In this document: piece after piece, positions 26,064 to 34,969 of the stretch
Position numbering within the stretch: position 1 is the stretch's first letter
Layout of the letters: each line of letters begins with the position of its first letter
Source: Phycisphaerales bacterium
Lineage (GTDB): Bacteria; Planctomycetota; Phycisphaerae; Tepidisphaerales; Tepidisphaeraceae
Assembly (NCBI GenBank): GCA_020847545.1
Contig: JADLBV010000128.1
Location: forward strand, 1-50,681
Length of the DNA: 50,681 nt
Direction of reading: 5' to 3'
Notes under the pieces: model-generated
Seen by the model: only the letters and a program-made list of their open reading frames with translations
Databases searched by the model: none
Told to the model about the DNA's origin: nothing
Program-made: the position numbers and the translations under genes

Positions 26064-28334
26064 TCACAACTGCGCGCCGCTCAATTGCAGCCGAAGCAAG
26101 AGCAACGCGGCCGACAACTGCGGGTCGCACGCCAATGGATCGGTTTGATCCGGCTTGGCCACCTCCTCCTGAGTCGTAGGTGCCTTCTCCTGCGGCTGGG
26201 ATTGTTCCCCATCGCCCGGTGTGCCGTGCGCCTTGCGCAAAATGTCCAGCTCCTGTCTCGCATCAATCGCGGCCCGCATCTGGTCGGGTGTCATTTCGAT
26301 GGTCAGGTCGGGATTGACACCCCAATCGGTGGAATTCTCCTCGCGATGAATGCATCGCCCGCTGGGGAGGTAATAGTGGCTGGTGGTCAGCTTCACCAGC
26401 GCCAGCCGGGTGCTCAGCGGAAAGAGCATCTGCACGCTCCCCTTGCCGAAGGTGCGCTCGCCGACAATCAACGCCCGCTTGCGGTCCTTGAGCGCCCCGG
26501 AGACGATCTCGCTGGCGCTGGCCGAATATTGGTTGACCAGCACCACCATCGGCAAATCGCAGTCATCCTCATCCTTGCGGGCGGTGGTGATGCTCGGTGG
26601 GTTGGGCGTCTCACGGTCGGCGCGGGTGCTGACGATCAGCCCATCCCCCAGCAGCTTGTCGCAGACCTCCGTTGCCGCCATCATCAGCCCGCCGGGGTTG
26701 TAGCGCAGGTCCATGATGATGCCCCGCGCCCCCTGTGCCCGCATCTCATCGACCGCCCGGCCAAAATCCTCACCCGTGGTCTTGGTGAAATTGGTGATCC
26801 GCACATAGGCGATCTTCTGGTCCGGATCGACAAAATAACTCCACCCACCCCCCGGCTGGTGCATCCAACCTTTGATGCTGGCCACCTTGATCGTCTGTCG
26901 ACGAATCGTGTATTCCCTGGTCTGCCCGTCGGGGCTTTTGATCGTCAGGCGAACGCGGGTGTTTTCCGGCCCGGTGATCTGCTTCACCGCCTGCGTCAGG
27001 GAAATCCCCTTGGTCTTTCGCCCATCAATATGGGTGATGATGTCCCCCGCCTTGATCCCCGCCTCATAGGCCGGGCTGTCCTCCAGCGGCGTGGCGACTT
27101 TCAGGTTGCCATCCTCATCGGTCTGTATCTGAATCCCCACACCGCTGAATTCACCCTGCGTCTGCTTGGTGAAGTCGGCCAGATCGCTGGGCCAGATCAT
27201 GCTGCTGAAGGGGTCCAGTTCACCAAACGCCCCATCGGCAAATTCACTGACCAGCACTTCCTCGGGTAAATTCACGGTGGCGGCATTGACACTCTTGATC
27301 TTGGCCAGCGCATTGCGCAACACAAGCTGCTCGGTCTCATCAGTGGCCTGTTGCGCCTCTTTGTCCAGCTCATCGAACGTGGCCAGAAAGGCATTCTTTT
27401 TGGATTCATCCTTCAAGCCGGCAAAGGTCTTCTCAAGACCTTCGGTCGTGACCACCGCCCGCAATCCCTTGATCCCACCCTCCATCAGCGTTTTGTAACT
27501 CACCTCACGGAAATATTGTTCGCGCACATCCACCAGCGCATCCCAGAGCATGTCCGCCCGCACACCACGCAGCGTTTCGGTCCAATCGGTCAGGATATCC
27601 GCATCGGCCTCATCGTCGGCCGGCTTGGTGGCGGGCTGGGTGGCCGGATTGGTAGCCGGGCTGGTGGTCGGCTTGAGCAGTTGATCCACCGCATCGCGTT
27701 CCTTGCTCTCCGCCTCCCGAAGGGTGTGAAATTCCTCCGGCGTATACATCGCAATCAGCCGAACATGCCGGGTGGCGGCCTTGAGACGTTCCTTCCAGTG
27801 CGAATTGGAAGGCTCCACCGATGCCAGGTCGGAATAGACCCGCAACGCCTTGATCCACTGGTGCGCATCCTCGTATTGTTTGGCCAGCGCGGAGGTGGTC
27901 TGGATCAGGCTCTTGACCCAAGGCTCATTGGCAAAGGCCGCTTTGTCATCGGCCAATCCATACGCCCGCGCCGCCACATCGATCGCATAACTGTCCTTGA
28001 AATGCTTCAGTAATAGATGAACCTCATCCACCGCCTTTTGATATTGCTTTCGACGCTCGGCCGCGAAGGTGTCATGCTGGGTTTTGAATTGCTCAACCCA
28101 CTGGGCCATCAAGGTGGTGGCCGGGTCGTGGGCCTGCTGGGCGGCCTTGCTGATCAGTTCGCTGGCGACGCCAAAATCACCCCCGCGCAGCGCGACAAAC
28201 GCCTCGCTTTTGAGCTGGCTGGTCGATGCAACCTCATCGCCGCCACGGGCGATCCCCACCCCGCCCACCCCCAGCGCCAGCGCACAGGCCAGCGCCATTT
28301 TCATCCATCGCCCACGGTTTGGCAGTCGACTCAT
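26064..28334 (-). CDS. S41-family C-terminal processing peptidase (CtpA/Prc-like)
   Basis: A 756-residue exported serine protease. A signal peptide covers about residues 11-29. A long helical N-terminal part (30-330) is followed by a PDZ domain (GIQIQTDEDGNLKVATPLE, AYEAGIKAGDIITHIDG) and then the protease core: IIMDLRYNPGG, NQYSASASEIVSGAL with the catalytic Ser near 605, and GERTFGKGSV with the catalytic Lys near 630, about 25 residues later as in CtpA. Such enzymes trim or degrade envelope proteins from the C terminus. The C-terminal tail is Gln/Pro-rich. Confidence 0.9.
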   Translation of the reverse strand: MSRLPNRGRWMKMALACALALGVGGVGIARGGDEVASTSQLKSEAFVALRGGDFGVASELISKAAQQAHDPATTLMAQWVEQFKTQHDTFAAERRKQYQKAVDEVHLLLKHFKDSYAIDVAARAYGLADDKAAFANEPWVKSLIQTTSALAKQYEDAHQWIKALRVYSDLASVEPSNSHWKERLKAATRHVRLIAMYTPEEFHTLREAESKERDAVDQLLKPTTSPATNPATQPATKPADDEADADILTDWTETLRGVRADMLWDALVDVREQYFREVSYKTLMEGGIKGLRAVVTTEGLEKTFAGLKDESKKNAFLATFDELDKEAQQATDETEQLVLRNALAKIKSVNAATVNLPEEVLVSEFADGAFGELDPFSSMIWPSDLADFTKQTQGEFSGVGIQIQTDEDGNLKVATPLEDSPAYEAGIKAGDIITHIDGRKTKGISLTQAVKQITGPENTRVRLTIKSPDGQTREYTIRRQTIKVASIKGWMHQPGGGWSYFVDPDQKIAYVRITNFTKTTGEDFGRAVDEMRAQGARGIIMDLRYNPGGLMMAATEVCDKLLGDGLIVSTRADRETPNPPSITTARKDEDDCDLPMVVLVNQYSASASEIVSGALKDRKRALIVGERTFGKGSVQMLFPLSTRLALVKLTTSHYYLPSGRCIHREENSTDWGVNPDLTIEMTPDQMRAAIDARQELDILRKAHGTPGDGEQSQPQEKAPTTQEEVAKPDQTDPLACDPQLSAALLLLRLQLSGAQL

Positions 28335-28521
28335 GCAATCGCCCTTTCTGTAGGAATTAGAGCCTATGGACTGTAAACCCGCAGGTCAAATGCCATTGAA
28401 ACAATCGGGAAATTCCGACTCTGTAGCACGCATTGATATAGACGCCCGCCACGGTGCGAAGTTCGTACAGACCCCAGCTTTTCACCGGATGAATCTCTGC
28501 TACACTGCTGCGGGTAGTCCT

Positions 28522-30366
28522 ATGTCGTATACCGTCATCGCACGCCGATACCGCTCCAAGACGTTCGACGAAGTCGTCGGACAAAATCACATTGCGCAGA
28601 CCCTGAAAAAAGCGATCACCTCCGGCCGGATCGCCCACGCCTTTTTGTTTTGCGGCACACGCGGCGTCGGCAAAACCTCAATGGCCCGGATCCTGGCCAA
28701 GGCGCTCAATTGCGATAAATCCGATGGCCCAACCCCCCAGCCTTGCAACGAATGCGCCTCATGCAAAGCCATCGCCAAGGGGGAGGATTTGGACGTCATC
28801 GAGATCGACGCCGCCTCCAACACCGGCGTGGATGACATCCGCGACGTGATCGACAACGCCCAATATCGCCCGGCGCGCGGCCGGTTCAAAATCTACATCA
28901 TCGACGAAGTCCACATGCTCTCCAAAAACGCCTTCAACGCCCTGTTGAAGACGCTTGAAGAGCCACCTGGCCACGTCAAATTCATTCTGGCGACGACCGA
29001 AGCGGAAAAGGTGCTCCCCACCATCCAGTCGCGCTGCCAGCGATACGACTTTCGCAACATCCCCACCCGCGAAATCGCCGGCCATCTGCGAGACATCTGC
29101 AAACAGGAAAAGATCGACGCGGATGAGGATGCCCTGCTGTTGGTCGCCAAGGCCGGCGCCGGGTCGATGCGCGATGCCCTGTCGCTGCTGGATCGCCTGT
29201 TAAGTGTGGGTGAAAACAAACTGACGGCCGAATTGATCGAACAACTGCTCGGATTGCCCAAAGGCCAGTCGATTTTTAACCTGGCACAGGCCATCGGCGA
29301 AGGGCAAATCCCACAGGTTCTTGAAGGGGTCGATGCGATGCTGGCCGGCGGATTGTCGGCCGAGGCACTGATCGCCGCATTGGCCGAACACCTTCGCAAC
29401 CTGCTGATCCTGCGAACCTGCGGCCCGCAATCCAACCTCGTTGAACTGCCGGGATTGTCGGTGGAGCAAATGAACCAGCAGGCCCAGCAGTTCGATACGA
29501 TCGCGCTGACACAGGACATCGCGATTCTGGAGGAATTGCGCCGACTGTTGCGACAATCCCAGGCCGGCCGCTCTTTGCTGGAAGCAACCATGGTCAGGCT
29601 GGCACTGGCCGACCAATTCGCATCCATCGCCGATCTCTTGTCAGGAATGAACGCCTCCCCGGCAGCGCTCGCCGCGCCGGCGCAAAAAAAAAACTTTGAA
29701 CCCGTAGCCTCGCCACCAACACCACCACCCACTGTATCTGAAACCAACTCATCGGATGAAGCTGACGATGATAGTGATCTCCCCCAGGTTGGCCGGGTCT
29801 GGGAAGGGCCTCGCCCATCATTATCAACGCTGATGGCACGCTCCCGCACGGTCGATCCTCCCCAATCTTCGCCACCACCAAGCAATATCGCTCCCGTTGA
29901 ACCCGACGACTCCCCGGCCATCTGGCAGGCGCTGCTACGACAACTCTCCGAGCAAAACCCCAGCCTGATCGCCATGCTCTCCAAAGGGCGATTCGCCGGC
30001 ATCGACGAAGGCCAAGCGGTGATCCAATTCGCCAAAGAGCAGGAATTTTTCGCCAAGAACCTCGACCGCAACGGCAAAAAAGACCTCCTTCGCGACACTC
30101 TGGGCCGCATCCTAGGCCGCCCAATCGGCATCAAAATCGACATCACCGCCGAAGCGATCACACCAAGTATCACCCCCACCCCGCCACCAACGCCAACACC
30201 CAACGCTCCATCTCCAACCCACCCCACCGCGGCCACCACCACTCAAGGCGACCCCACATCCCTCCCCCTCACTCCCGACCGCCTCGCCTCCATCCAATCC
30301 GACCCCCTGATCAAATCCCTCCTGGACAATTTCGGCGGCACGATCATCAAAGTGATAGAGCAATAA
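28522..30366 (+). CDS. dnaX: DNA polymerase III subunits gamma and tau
   Basis: The clamp-loader ATPase of the replicase, 614 residues as tau. GTRGVGKTS (45-53) is Walker A, the zinc cysteines are C64, C75, C78, C81, IYIIDEVHML is Walker B, and TIQSRCQRYDF holds the SRC arginine finger. A Pro/Ser-rich linker follows, then a tau-type C-terminal region. The frame can be extended to 28366, but the ATG at 28522 begins the conserved MSYTVIARRYR. At codons 388-391 an A10 tract lies exactly at the gamma/tau boundary with stop codons close in both other frames, so a shorter gamma of about 391 residues is probably made. Confidence 0.95.
   Translation: MSYTVIARRYRSKTFDEVVGQNHIAQTLKKAITSGRIAHAFLFCGTRGVGKTSMARILAKALNCDKSDGPTPQPCNECASCKAIAKGEDLDVIEIDAASNTGVDDIRDVIDNAQYRPARGRFKIYIIDEVHMLSKNAFNALLKTLEEPPGHVKFILATTEAEKVLPTIQSRCQRYDFRNIPTREIAGHLRDICKQEKIDADEDALLLVAKAGAGSMRDALSLLDRLLSVGENKLTAELIEQLLGLPKGQSIFNLAQAIGEGQIPQVLEGVDAMLAGGLSAEALIAALAEHLRNLLILRTCGPQSNLVELPGLSVEQMNQQAQQFDTIALTQDIAILEELRRLLRQSQAGRSLLEATMVRLALADQFASIADLLSGMNASPAALAAPAQKKNFEPVASPPTPPPTVSETNSSDEADDDSDLPQVGRVWEGPRPSLSTLMARSRTVDPPQSSPPPSNIAPVEPDDSPAIWQALLRQLSEQNPSLIAMLSKGRFAGIDEGQAVIQFAKEQEFFAKNLDRNGKKDLLRDTLGRILGRPIGIKIDITAEAITPSITPTPPPTPTPNAPSPTHPTAATTTQGDPTSLPLTPDRLASIQSDPLIKSLLDNFGGTIIKVIEQ
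29684..29693 (+). other. dnaX: Slippery A10 tract in dnaX, likely making gamma
   Basis: Ten adenines in a row read CAA AAA AAA AAC in the tau frame. Adding one A (or a -1 ribosome shift) reaches TGA at 29697-29699; losing one A (or +1) reaches TAG at 29705-29707. Transcriptional slippage on an A9 tract makes gamma in Thermus dnaX, and a -1 shift on A AAA AAG does so in E. coli. Confidence 0.6.
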
Positions 30367-30389
30367 TCTGGCATGAGGGATATTTAAGA

Positions 30390-31049
30390 ATGGCGAAATC
30401 CAATACTGAACAAATCGCATCCACCTCCGCGCAATTAAGCAAGATGGGATTTAATCCCAAGGCAAAGCTCCCATATGGGCTAAAGTCAACTCATGTGAAG
30501 CGCGCCATGATCGACTTTTTGGATTTTCTTGGATTCATCAACCAGGCATTGATTGCTAAAAAGATCCAACGGCTCGAAACTTTTCTGATGCCGGCCAATT
30601 TCAGCAGCATTGTTGGCGAGTTCATGGCCACCTCCATCCCCAAATATTGCAAAACCCTGACAAAGAACAATTATCACAACGGACATCCGGATTTGGTGCC
30701 GATCGGCATCTTCATCAACGATGCGTGTCTGCACGGTGATCGCGGAATCGAAATTAAAGCATCCCGCCATTCAAGTGGATGGCAGGGGCACAATCCTGAG
30801 GATGTTTGGCTCATTGTCTTTGTATTTGAATGCAACAGCCCTCGTGATCAAGCCGCAGGCAATCCCGCGATGCCATTTCGATTCCTGAAAGTTGTTGGCG
30901 CAAAACTGAACAAATCGGATTGGCAATTCTCAGGTCGATCCGACAAAAGCCGCCGGACGATTACCGCAAGCGTGAAACGCTCGGGATACGAAAAAATGGA
31001 AGCCAACTGGATTTATCAAAGTTCCACGCAGGCATCCATTCAGAAGTAA
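30390..31049 (+). CDS. Type II restriction endonuclease, PD-(D/E)xK type
   Basis: A 219-residue protein. HPD at 99-101 and GIEIKASR with E121 and K123 form a PD-X(19)-ExK nuclease site, and the following SSGWQGHNPEDVWLIVFVFE is the strand that usually completes the fold. No homologue of known specificity is recognisable. The size and pairing with a methylase of opposite orientation 26 bp away identify it as the restriction half of a type II system. It is AT-richer than dnaX next to it, which fits horizontal transfer. GAGGG lies about 11 nt before the ATG. Confidence 0.72.
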   Translation: MAKSNTEQIASTSAQLSKMGFNPKAKLPYGLKSTHVKRAMIDFLDFLGFINQALIAKKIQRLETFLMPANFSSIVGEFMATSIPKYCKTLTKNNYHNGHPDLVPIGIFINDACLHGDRGIEIKASRHSSGWQGHNPEDVWLIVFVFECNSPRDQAAGNPAMPFRFLKVVGAKLNKSDWQFSGRSDKSRRTITASVKRSGYEKMEANWIYQSSTQASIQK

Positions 31050-31075
31050 TTGCGGAATTTGATTTCAGACGGTGA

Positions 31076-32098
31076 TTACGAACCAACCCTGCTGTCAATG
31101 GCAAACAACGATTCCTGATCGAACTCCCTCTCTTCAACCATAACCAACGAATCATGCGGGTTGAGACGGGCGAGTTCAGGCACGGCACGACGCGCCATCT
31201 GATAATAGTCGGCGAATCGCTCAATCCCGATCGCTCGTACGCCGACTGCTTCGGCGGCGGCGACGGTCGAACCCGATCCCATGAAAGGGTCGGCAATGCA
31301 ACCGAGGCCCAGTGGCAATGCCGCATAAACGATTTTTCGCAAAAACAATTGCGGCTTGAGGCTTGGATGATTCGCCAATCGTCGTTCCTGCTTTGGTGTG
31401 CGTTCGCTGGGAATCAGATCACCAAATGGATTGCCATCCGGCAAACGCCGAATCCCTCCGGTTTGATACTCCCTTAAGCAGTCGCTGACCCGCATTTTGG
31501 GCGGCAATGGCTTTCGAAAAAGTCCCCATGGTTCATAACAACCACGTGGAAGCGAGGATACACCGGGAAATGCATCTTCAGCGTTCTTCGGTCGATCCCC
31601 TCCCCGAAGCGTTCTGACCAAACGAATGATTTGTCCTCGAAATTCGAGGCCCCCTTCAACCAGTGAATCGTACACCAAAGGAGCCAAAAACGAATTGCTG
31701 GCCAGAAATACATGACCACCCGGACGCAACGCATGCACCGCAACACGGGACCATTCCACAAAGAATCTTCGCAGCCGGGTTCGTTCACCCGCATCCAATG
31801 CGGTAAATCGCGGCAGCGGTGAACGCAAATGACCATCAAAGGAAGGGGGTATCCGCCATACCCCACCGTTGCCATTGGCCCGTTTTTCGAGTTGGTCAAA
31901 ATCGTATTCTTTTACTCCGTATGGTGGATCGGTCACGATTGCATGAAGGGTGTTTTCCGGCACCCGCCCCAACCATTCAAAACAATCCGCATGAACCAGA
32001 AGGGACTGGCCAACTGTTTCCGACGAGTAATCAAATGCGAGCGGCGACGAACTGTTCAAGTGACGAGCCATTCTGCCATTTATTTTATCATGCGGCAT
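31076..32098 (-). CDS. Type II DNA methyltransferase, beta class (probably N6-adenine)
   Basis: A 340-residue protein. The catalytic motif IV, TDPPYG (D57-Y60), comes first and the SAM motif I, DPFMGSGS (270-277), comes near the C terminus, the order that defines beta-class methylases. DPPY is most often found in adenine-N6 enzymes, SPPY in cytosine-N4 enzymes, so adenine is likely. HPSLKP just before motif I is also typical. A target-recognition region lies at about 85-240. It is convergent with the nuclease gene. An internal ATG at 32071 is an alternative start; neither has a strong ribosome site. It protects the host DNA. Confidence 0.85.
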   Translation of the reverse strand: MPHDKINGRMARHLNSSSPLAFDYSSETVGQSLLVHADCFEWLGRVPENTLHAIVTDPPYGVKEYDFDQLEKRANGNGGVWRIPPSFDGHLRSPLPRFTALDAGERTRLRRFFVEWSRVAVHALRPGGHVFLASNSFLAPLVYDSLVEGGLEFRGQIIRLVRTLRGGDRPKNAEDAFPGVSSLPRGCYEPWGLFRKPLPPKMRVSDCLREYQTGGIRRLPDGNPFGDLIPSERTPKQERRLANHPSLKPQLFLRKIVYAALPLGLGCIADPFMGSGSTVAAAEAVGVRAIGIERFADYYQMARRAVPELARLNPHDSLVMVEEREFDQESLFAIDSRVGS

Positions 32099-32135
32099 GA
32101 GTTTGGGGAAAATTTCTTACAAATTCTGATTCACC

Positions 32136-33017
32136 TCATCGCCCCGCCGACAACCCAAACCGCGCATGAACCCTCTTTTCCAACACCGCGAAAACCCATC
32201 GGTCCACGATCATCCCCACGATCACCATCATCGCCATCACCGCGATGACCTGCGAAATATCCGAAAATTCCCGGCCGACGTGGAGCAAAAAACCAAGCCC
32301 GTGATTCCAGACCATGAAGATCAACTCCGCCCCCATCAGCGATCTCCACGCGAACGAAAAACCCTGCCGCAGGCTGCTGGTCATCGCCGGCAGGCTTGCG
32401 GGCAATAAAACGTAGCGATAGAGCCGCCAGCCCCCCGCCCCCAGCATCAGCCCCGCCTTCTGATAGACCGGCGGGATCGTTCTCAACCCATCCCGCAGCG
32501 CGATCGCAATTGCAAAGCAGCTCCCCATTACCAGCACAAACAAGATGCCGCTTTCGTTGATGCCGAAGGTCAATATCGCCATCGGAATCCAGCAAACACT
32601 CGGCAGCGTCTGCATCCCCAGGAACAACGGCCCAAAAAATTCATCCACCCCGCGCCATCGCCACATCAGCAATCCCAGCGTCGCGCCAATCAAAATGCTG
32701 ATTGAAAATCCCACCGCCAGCCGGGTGCCGCTGACCAGTTGTGCAACCACCAGCGGGCTGCGATAGATCGGCGGGCGAACGCGGGTGTCCGGCGGCTGAT
32801 CGTCCGGCCGCCACGGCCACCCCGAATGCAACGGCTGGCCGAAATAACTGCGAATGTTGAGCATGTCCAGTGTCGAATCCAGCACATGGCTGGGCGCTGG
32901 AAACTGATACGCCTTCCACCCGATAACCCTATATGCCCCCTCCCATGTCAACAAGATGACCGCCCATATCATCAGGCGTTTGAGGCTTCCAGTATTCAGC
33001 CATCTGCGCGTTGACAC
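32136..33017 (-). CDS. ABC transporter permease, nitrate/sulfonate/taurine (SsuC/TauC) type
   Basis: A 293-residue inner-membrane protein with six hydrophobic helices. The EAA-type coupling loop is visible as KAGLMLGAGGWRLYRYVLLP, followed by PAMTSSLRQGFSFAWRSLMGAEL, characteristic of SsuC/TauC permeases. Between helices 1 and 2 lies an unusual insertion of about 60 residues (GQPLHSGWPWRPDDQPP). The frame can be extended to 33200, but that would overlap the ATPase gene heavily; a GTG at 33017 is preceded by GAGG at 6 nt and fits best, with an ATG at 33029 possible. It still overlaps the ATPase 3' end by about 90 nt. Confidence 0.82.
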   Translation of the reverse strand: MSTRRWLNTGSLKRLMIWAVILLTWEGAYRVIGWKAYQFPAPSHVLDSTLDMLNIRSYFGQPLHSGWPWRPDDQPPDTRVRPPIYRSPLVVAQLVSGTRLAVGFSISILIGATLGLLMWRWRGVDEFFGPLFLGMQTLPSVCWIPMAILTFGINESGILFVLVMGSCFAIAIALRDGLRTIPPVYQKAGLMLGAGGWRLYRYVLLPASLPAMTSSLRQGFSFAWRSLMGAELIFMVWNHGLGFLLHVGREFSDISQVIAVMAMMVIVGMIVDRWVFAVLEKRVHARFGLSAGR

Positions 33018-33837
33018 GATTAACCTCATCTTCAATTTCCCGTCGAACCCGATGCACCAGTTCGCCGATCTCCCGGCTGTCAAAATTACGCGGATGCGGC
33101 AATTCAATCGCGATCTCGGTGCGAATGCGCCCCGGATGCGCGTGCAGCACGATGATCCGATCCGCCAACCGCACCGCCTCACCCACCGAATGGGTGACAA
33201 ATAAAATCGTCTTGCGCGTCTGCACCCACAAATCCTGCAACTGCGCGTGCATCAGCGTGCGCGTCTGAGCATCCAGCGCCGCAAATGGTTCATCCATCAG
33301 CAGCACCGATGGGTTCATCACCAGCGACCGCGCGATCGCCACCCGCTGACGCATCCCACCCGACAATTCATGCACCAACTTGCCGCCGCTCTGGCTCAGG
33401 TGAACCATCCGCAGCGCCTCCTGAACGCGGTGACGGCGCTGTTCCTTCCCCATGCCCGCCATCTTCAACCCGAACTCGATGTTCTGCCCGGCCGTCAACC
33501 AGGGAAACAACCCATGATCCTGAAACACCACCGCACGATCCGGCCCCGGCCCATTGACCGGCCGACCATCCAGCAACACCCGCCCCCCTTCGGGCTTGAG
33601 CATCCCCGCCGCCACATTCAAGAGCGTGCTCTTGCCACATCCGCTGGGGCCGACCACCACCACAAATTCCCCCGGCTCGCAGGTCAAACTCAACTGCCGA
33701 ACCGCCGCCATACGCGTGCCGGGAAAGGTCTTGTCGATCTTCTCCAACACCAGTCGACCTCGCCCGACCGGTGCTTTTGTTTCAACCTCCGGCGGCCGGG
33801 GTGTGTCGGTCGAAATGTCTTCTTCCGCAATGGTCAT
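32929..33837 (-). CDS. ABC transporter ATP-binding protein, nitrate/sulfonate/taurine (SsuB/TauB) type
   Basis: A 302-residue ATPase. Walker A GPSGCGKST (63-71), Q-loop VVFQDHGLFPWLT (Q106), signature LSGGMRQR (from 158), Walker B LLMDEPFAALDA (from 179) and the H-loop FVTHSVGEA are complete. Residues 1-28 are a polar extension rich in Glu and Pro, longer than usual. The ATG overlaps the stop of the substrate-binding gene (ATGA), so the two are coupled. It powers import by the permease encoded downstream. Confidence 0.92.
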   Translation of the reverse strand: MTIAEEDISTDTPRPPEVETKAPVGRGRLVLEKIDKTFPGTRMAAVRQLSLTCEPGEFVVVVGPSGCGKSTLLNVAAGMLKPEGGRVLLDGRPVNGPGPDRAVVFQDHGLFPWLTAGQNIEFGLKMAGMGKEQRRHRVQEALRMVHLSQSGGKLVHELSGGMRQRVAIARSLVMNPSVLLMDEPFAALDAQTRTLMHAQLQDLWVQTRKTILFVTHSVGEAVRLADRIIVLHAHPGRIRTEIAIELPHPRNFDSREIGELVHRVRREIEDEVNRVNAQMAEYWKPQTPDDMGGHLVDMGGGI

Positions 33838-34850
33838 GACTTGGCCGCCGGCCGGGTTGTGGATTGTTGAAGCTGACGAAGAACGGATACATCCACCAAA
33901 CCATCCAACTTCAACGGCCGGCGGAAAAACTCTAACTCATAAGACCACCGCGCAAAAGCCTCCAACGACTTCTCCAACGGCTCATCCGTAAATTCCACCC
34001 GCCCAATCGCATCCCTCAACACACCCGCCGGCAATTTTCGCCCATTCAACGCCAACATCGCACTCTCAAGCTCCGGCAAATATTTTTGTGGATCATTGCT
34101 CAGCTTCTGTGTCCATTGGCGATGCACCCGCAACATTTTTTCAACCACGTCACGATGTCGCACCAGAAATTCCGGCGTCGTCACCACCACCGTCAACGTA
34201 AACTGCTTGTCCGGCCACAAATCCTTCTCCTGACCCACCAACACCCCACCCGCCTCGGCCATCAGTCTCGCCCCCCAAGGCTCGGGCACCCAAGCGGCAT
34301 CAATCTCCCCACGCTGCATCAGCGCCGCCTGTTCACTATTGGAAATAGGCAGGATATTTCCCAAATCCTGCTCTCCCAACACCGATTTCAGATAATGCCG
34401 TGCGGAAATATCCTGCGTGTTGCCAATCTGCGGCGTCGCAAGTCGTTTGTCTTTAAGGTCTTTGAAATCAATGATGCCCGCTCCCGCCCGTGCAATGACG
34501 ACCACACCATTGGCCGCCCCGCCGGCGATGATCCGAATCCCCTCCCCTTGGCTTTTCGCAAACGCCGTCAACGCCGGCCCCGGGCCGACATATCCAATGT
34601 CGATCTCATTGACCAGCAAAGCCTCGATCAACGACGGCCCGGCATTAAAGACCTTGGCCGTAAGTTTAATTGGTGCAATGGCTTGCGAAAAATCTCCCGA
34701 TGCCACCCCCAACACCGCCTGGGCATGGGTCAGGTTCGGAAAATAACCCAGCCGAACCTCCTCCAACGGTCCGTTGTCCGCCTGCCTGGAATTGCAGCCG
34801 ACCAATGGCAATGCAAAAAGAGTTGCAAAAATGAATAAAATCTGCCGCAT
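33834..34850 (-). CDS. ABC transporter substrate-binding lipoprotein (SsuA/NMT1-like)
   Basis: A 338-residue lipoprotein with a LPLVGC lipobox (Cys19). The mature part starts EVRLGYFPNLTHAQAVLG and continues with NEIDIGYVGPGPAL, IIAGGAANG, and GEIDAAWVPEPWG, the bilobed fold of NMT1/SsuA proteins that capture sulfonates, nitrate, taurine or related anions. The exact ligand cannot be read off. It is first in a three-gene operon with ATPase and permease and has a recognisable promoter and dyad upstream. Confidence 0.9.
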   Translation of the reverse strand: MRQILFIFATLFALPLVGCNSRQADNGPLEEVRLGYFPNLTHAQAVLGVASGDFSQAIAPIKLTAKVFNAGPSLIEALLVNEIDIGYVGPGPALTAFAKSQGEGIRIIAGGAANGVVVIARAGAGIIDFKDLKDKRLATPQIGNTQDISARHYLKSVLGEQDLGNILPISNSEQAALMQRGEIDAAWVPEPWGARLMAEAGGVLVGQEKDLWPDKQFTLTVVVTTPEFLVRHRDVVEKMLRVHRQWTQKLSNDPQKYLPELESAMLALNGRKLPAGVLRDAIGRVEFTDEPLEKSLEAFARWSYELEFFRRPLKLDGLVDVSVLRQLQQSTTRPAAKS

Positions 34851-34857
34851 GAATCCA

Positions 34858-34916
34858 ATTACCTATAAATCCGCTAGGTTATATAGTAATTTACATTCCC
34901 CCGCATTATACGTCAA
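34858..34916 (-). promoter_or_regulatory. Promoter and operator-like dyad of the ABC importer operon
   Basis: On the minus strand TTGACG (34916-34911) and TAAATT (34893-34888) are separated by 17 nt, putting the transcription start near 34881. Directly there, ATTACCTA and TAGGTTAT (34858-34882) form an 8-9-8 dyad with one mismatch, the usual position of a repressor site. A sulfur- or nitrogen-responsive regulator would be expected; none is encoded nearby. Confidence 0.45.
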
Positions 34917-34930
34917 GTGCCACACCAAAC

Positions 34931-34960
34931 TTGACAGTCTGGCCAGCGATGGCGGATTAT
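34931..34960 (+). promoter_or_regulatory. Candidate promoter for the glutamine amidotransferase gene
   Basis: TTGACA (34931-34936), an 18-nt spacer and GATTAT (34955-34960). The start would be near 34967, three bases before the ATG at 34970, which has no Shine-Dalgarno, so the message is probably leaderless. This TTG can also be read as an in-frame start codon, but it is better explained as the -35 box. Confidence 0.4.
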
Positions 34961-34969
34961 CACGGCTTC

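Noticed and set aside
25944-27269. A 441-codon plus-strand frame opposite the S41 protease
   Set aside because: The protease on the other strand has complete catalytic motifs; the plus-strand translation has no recognisable domain.
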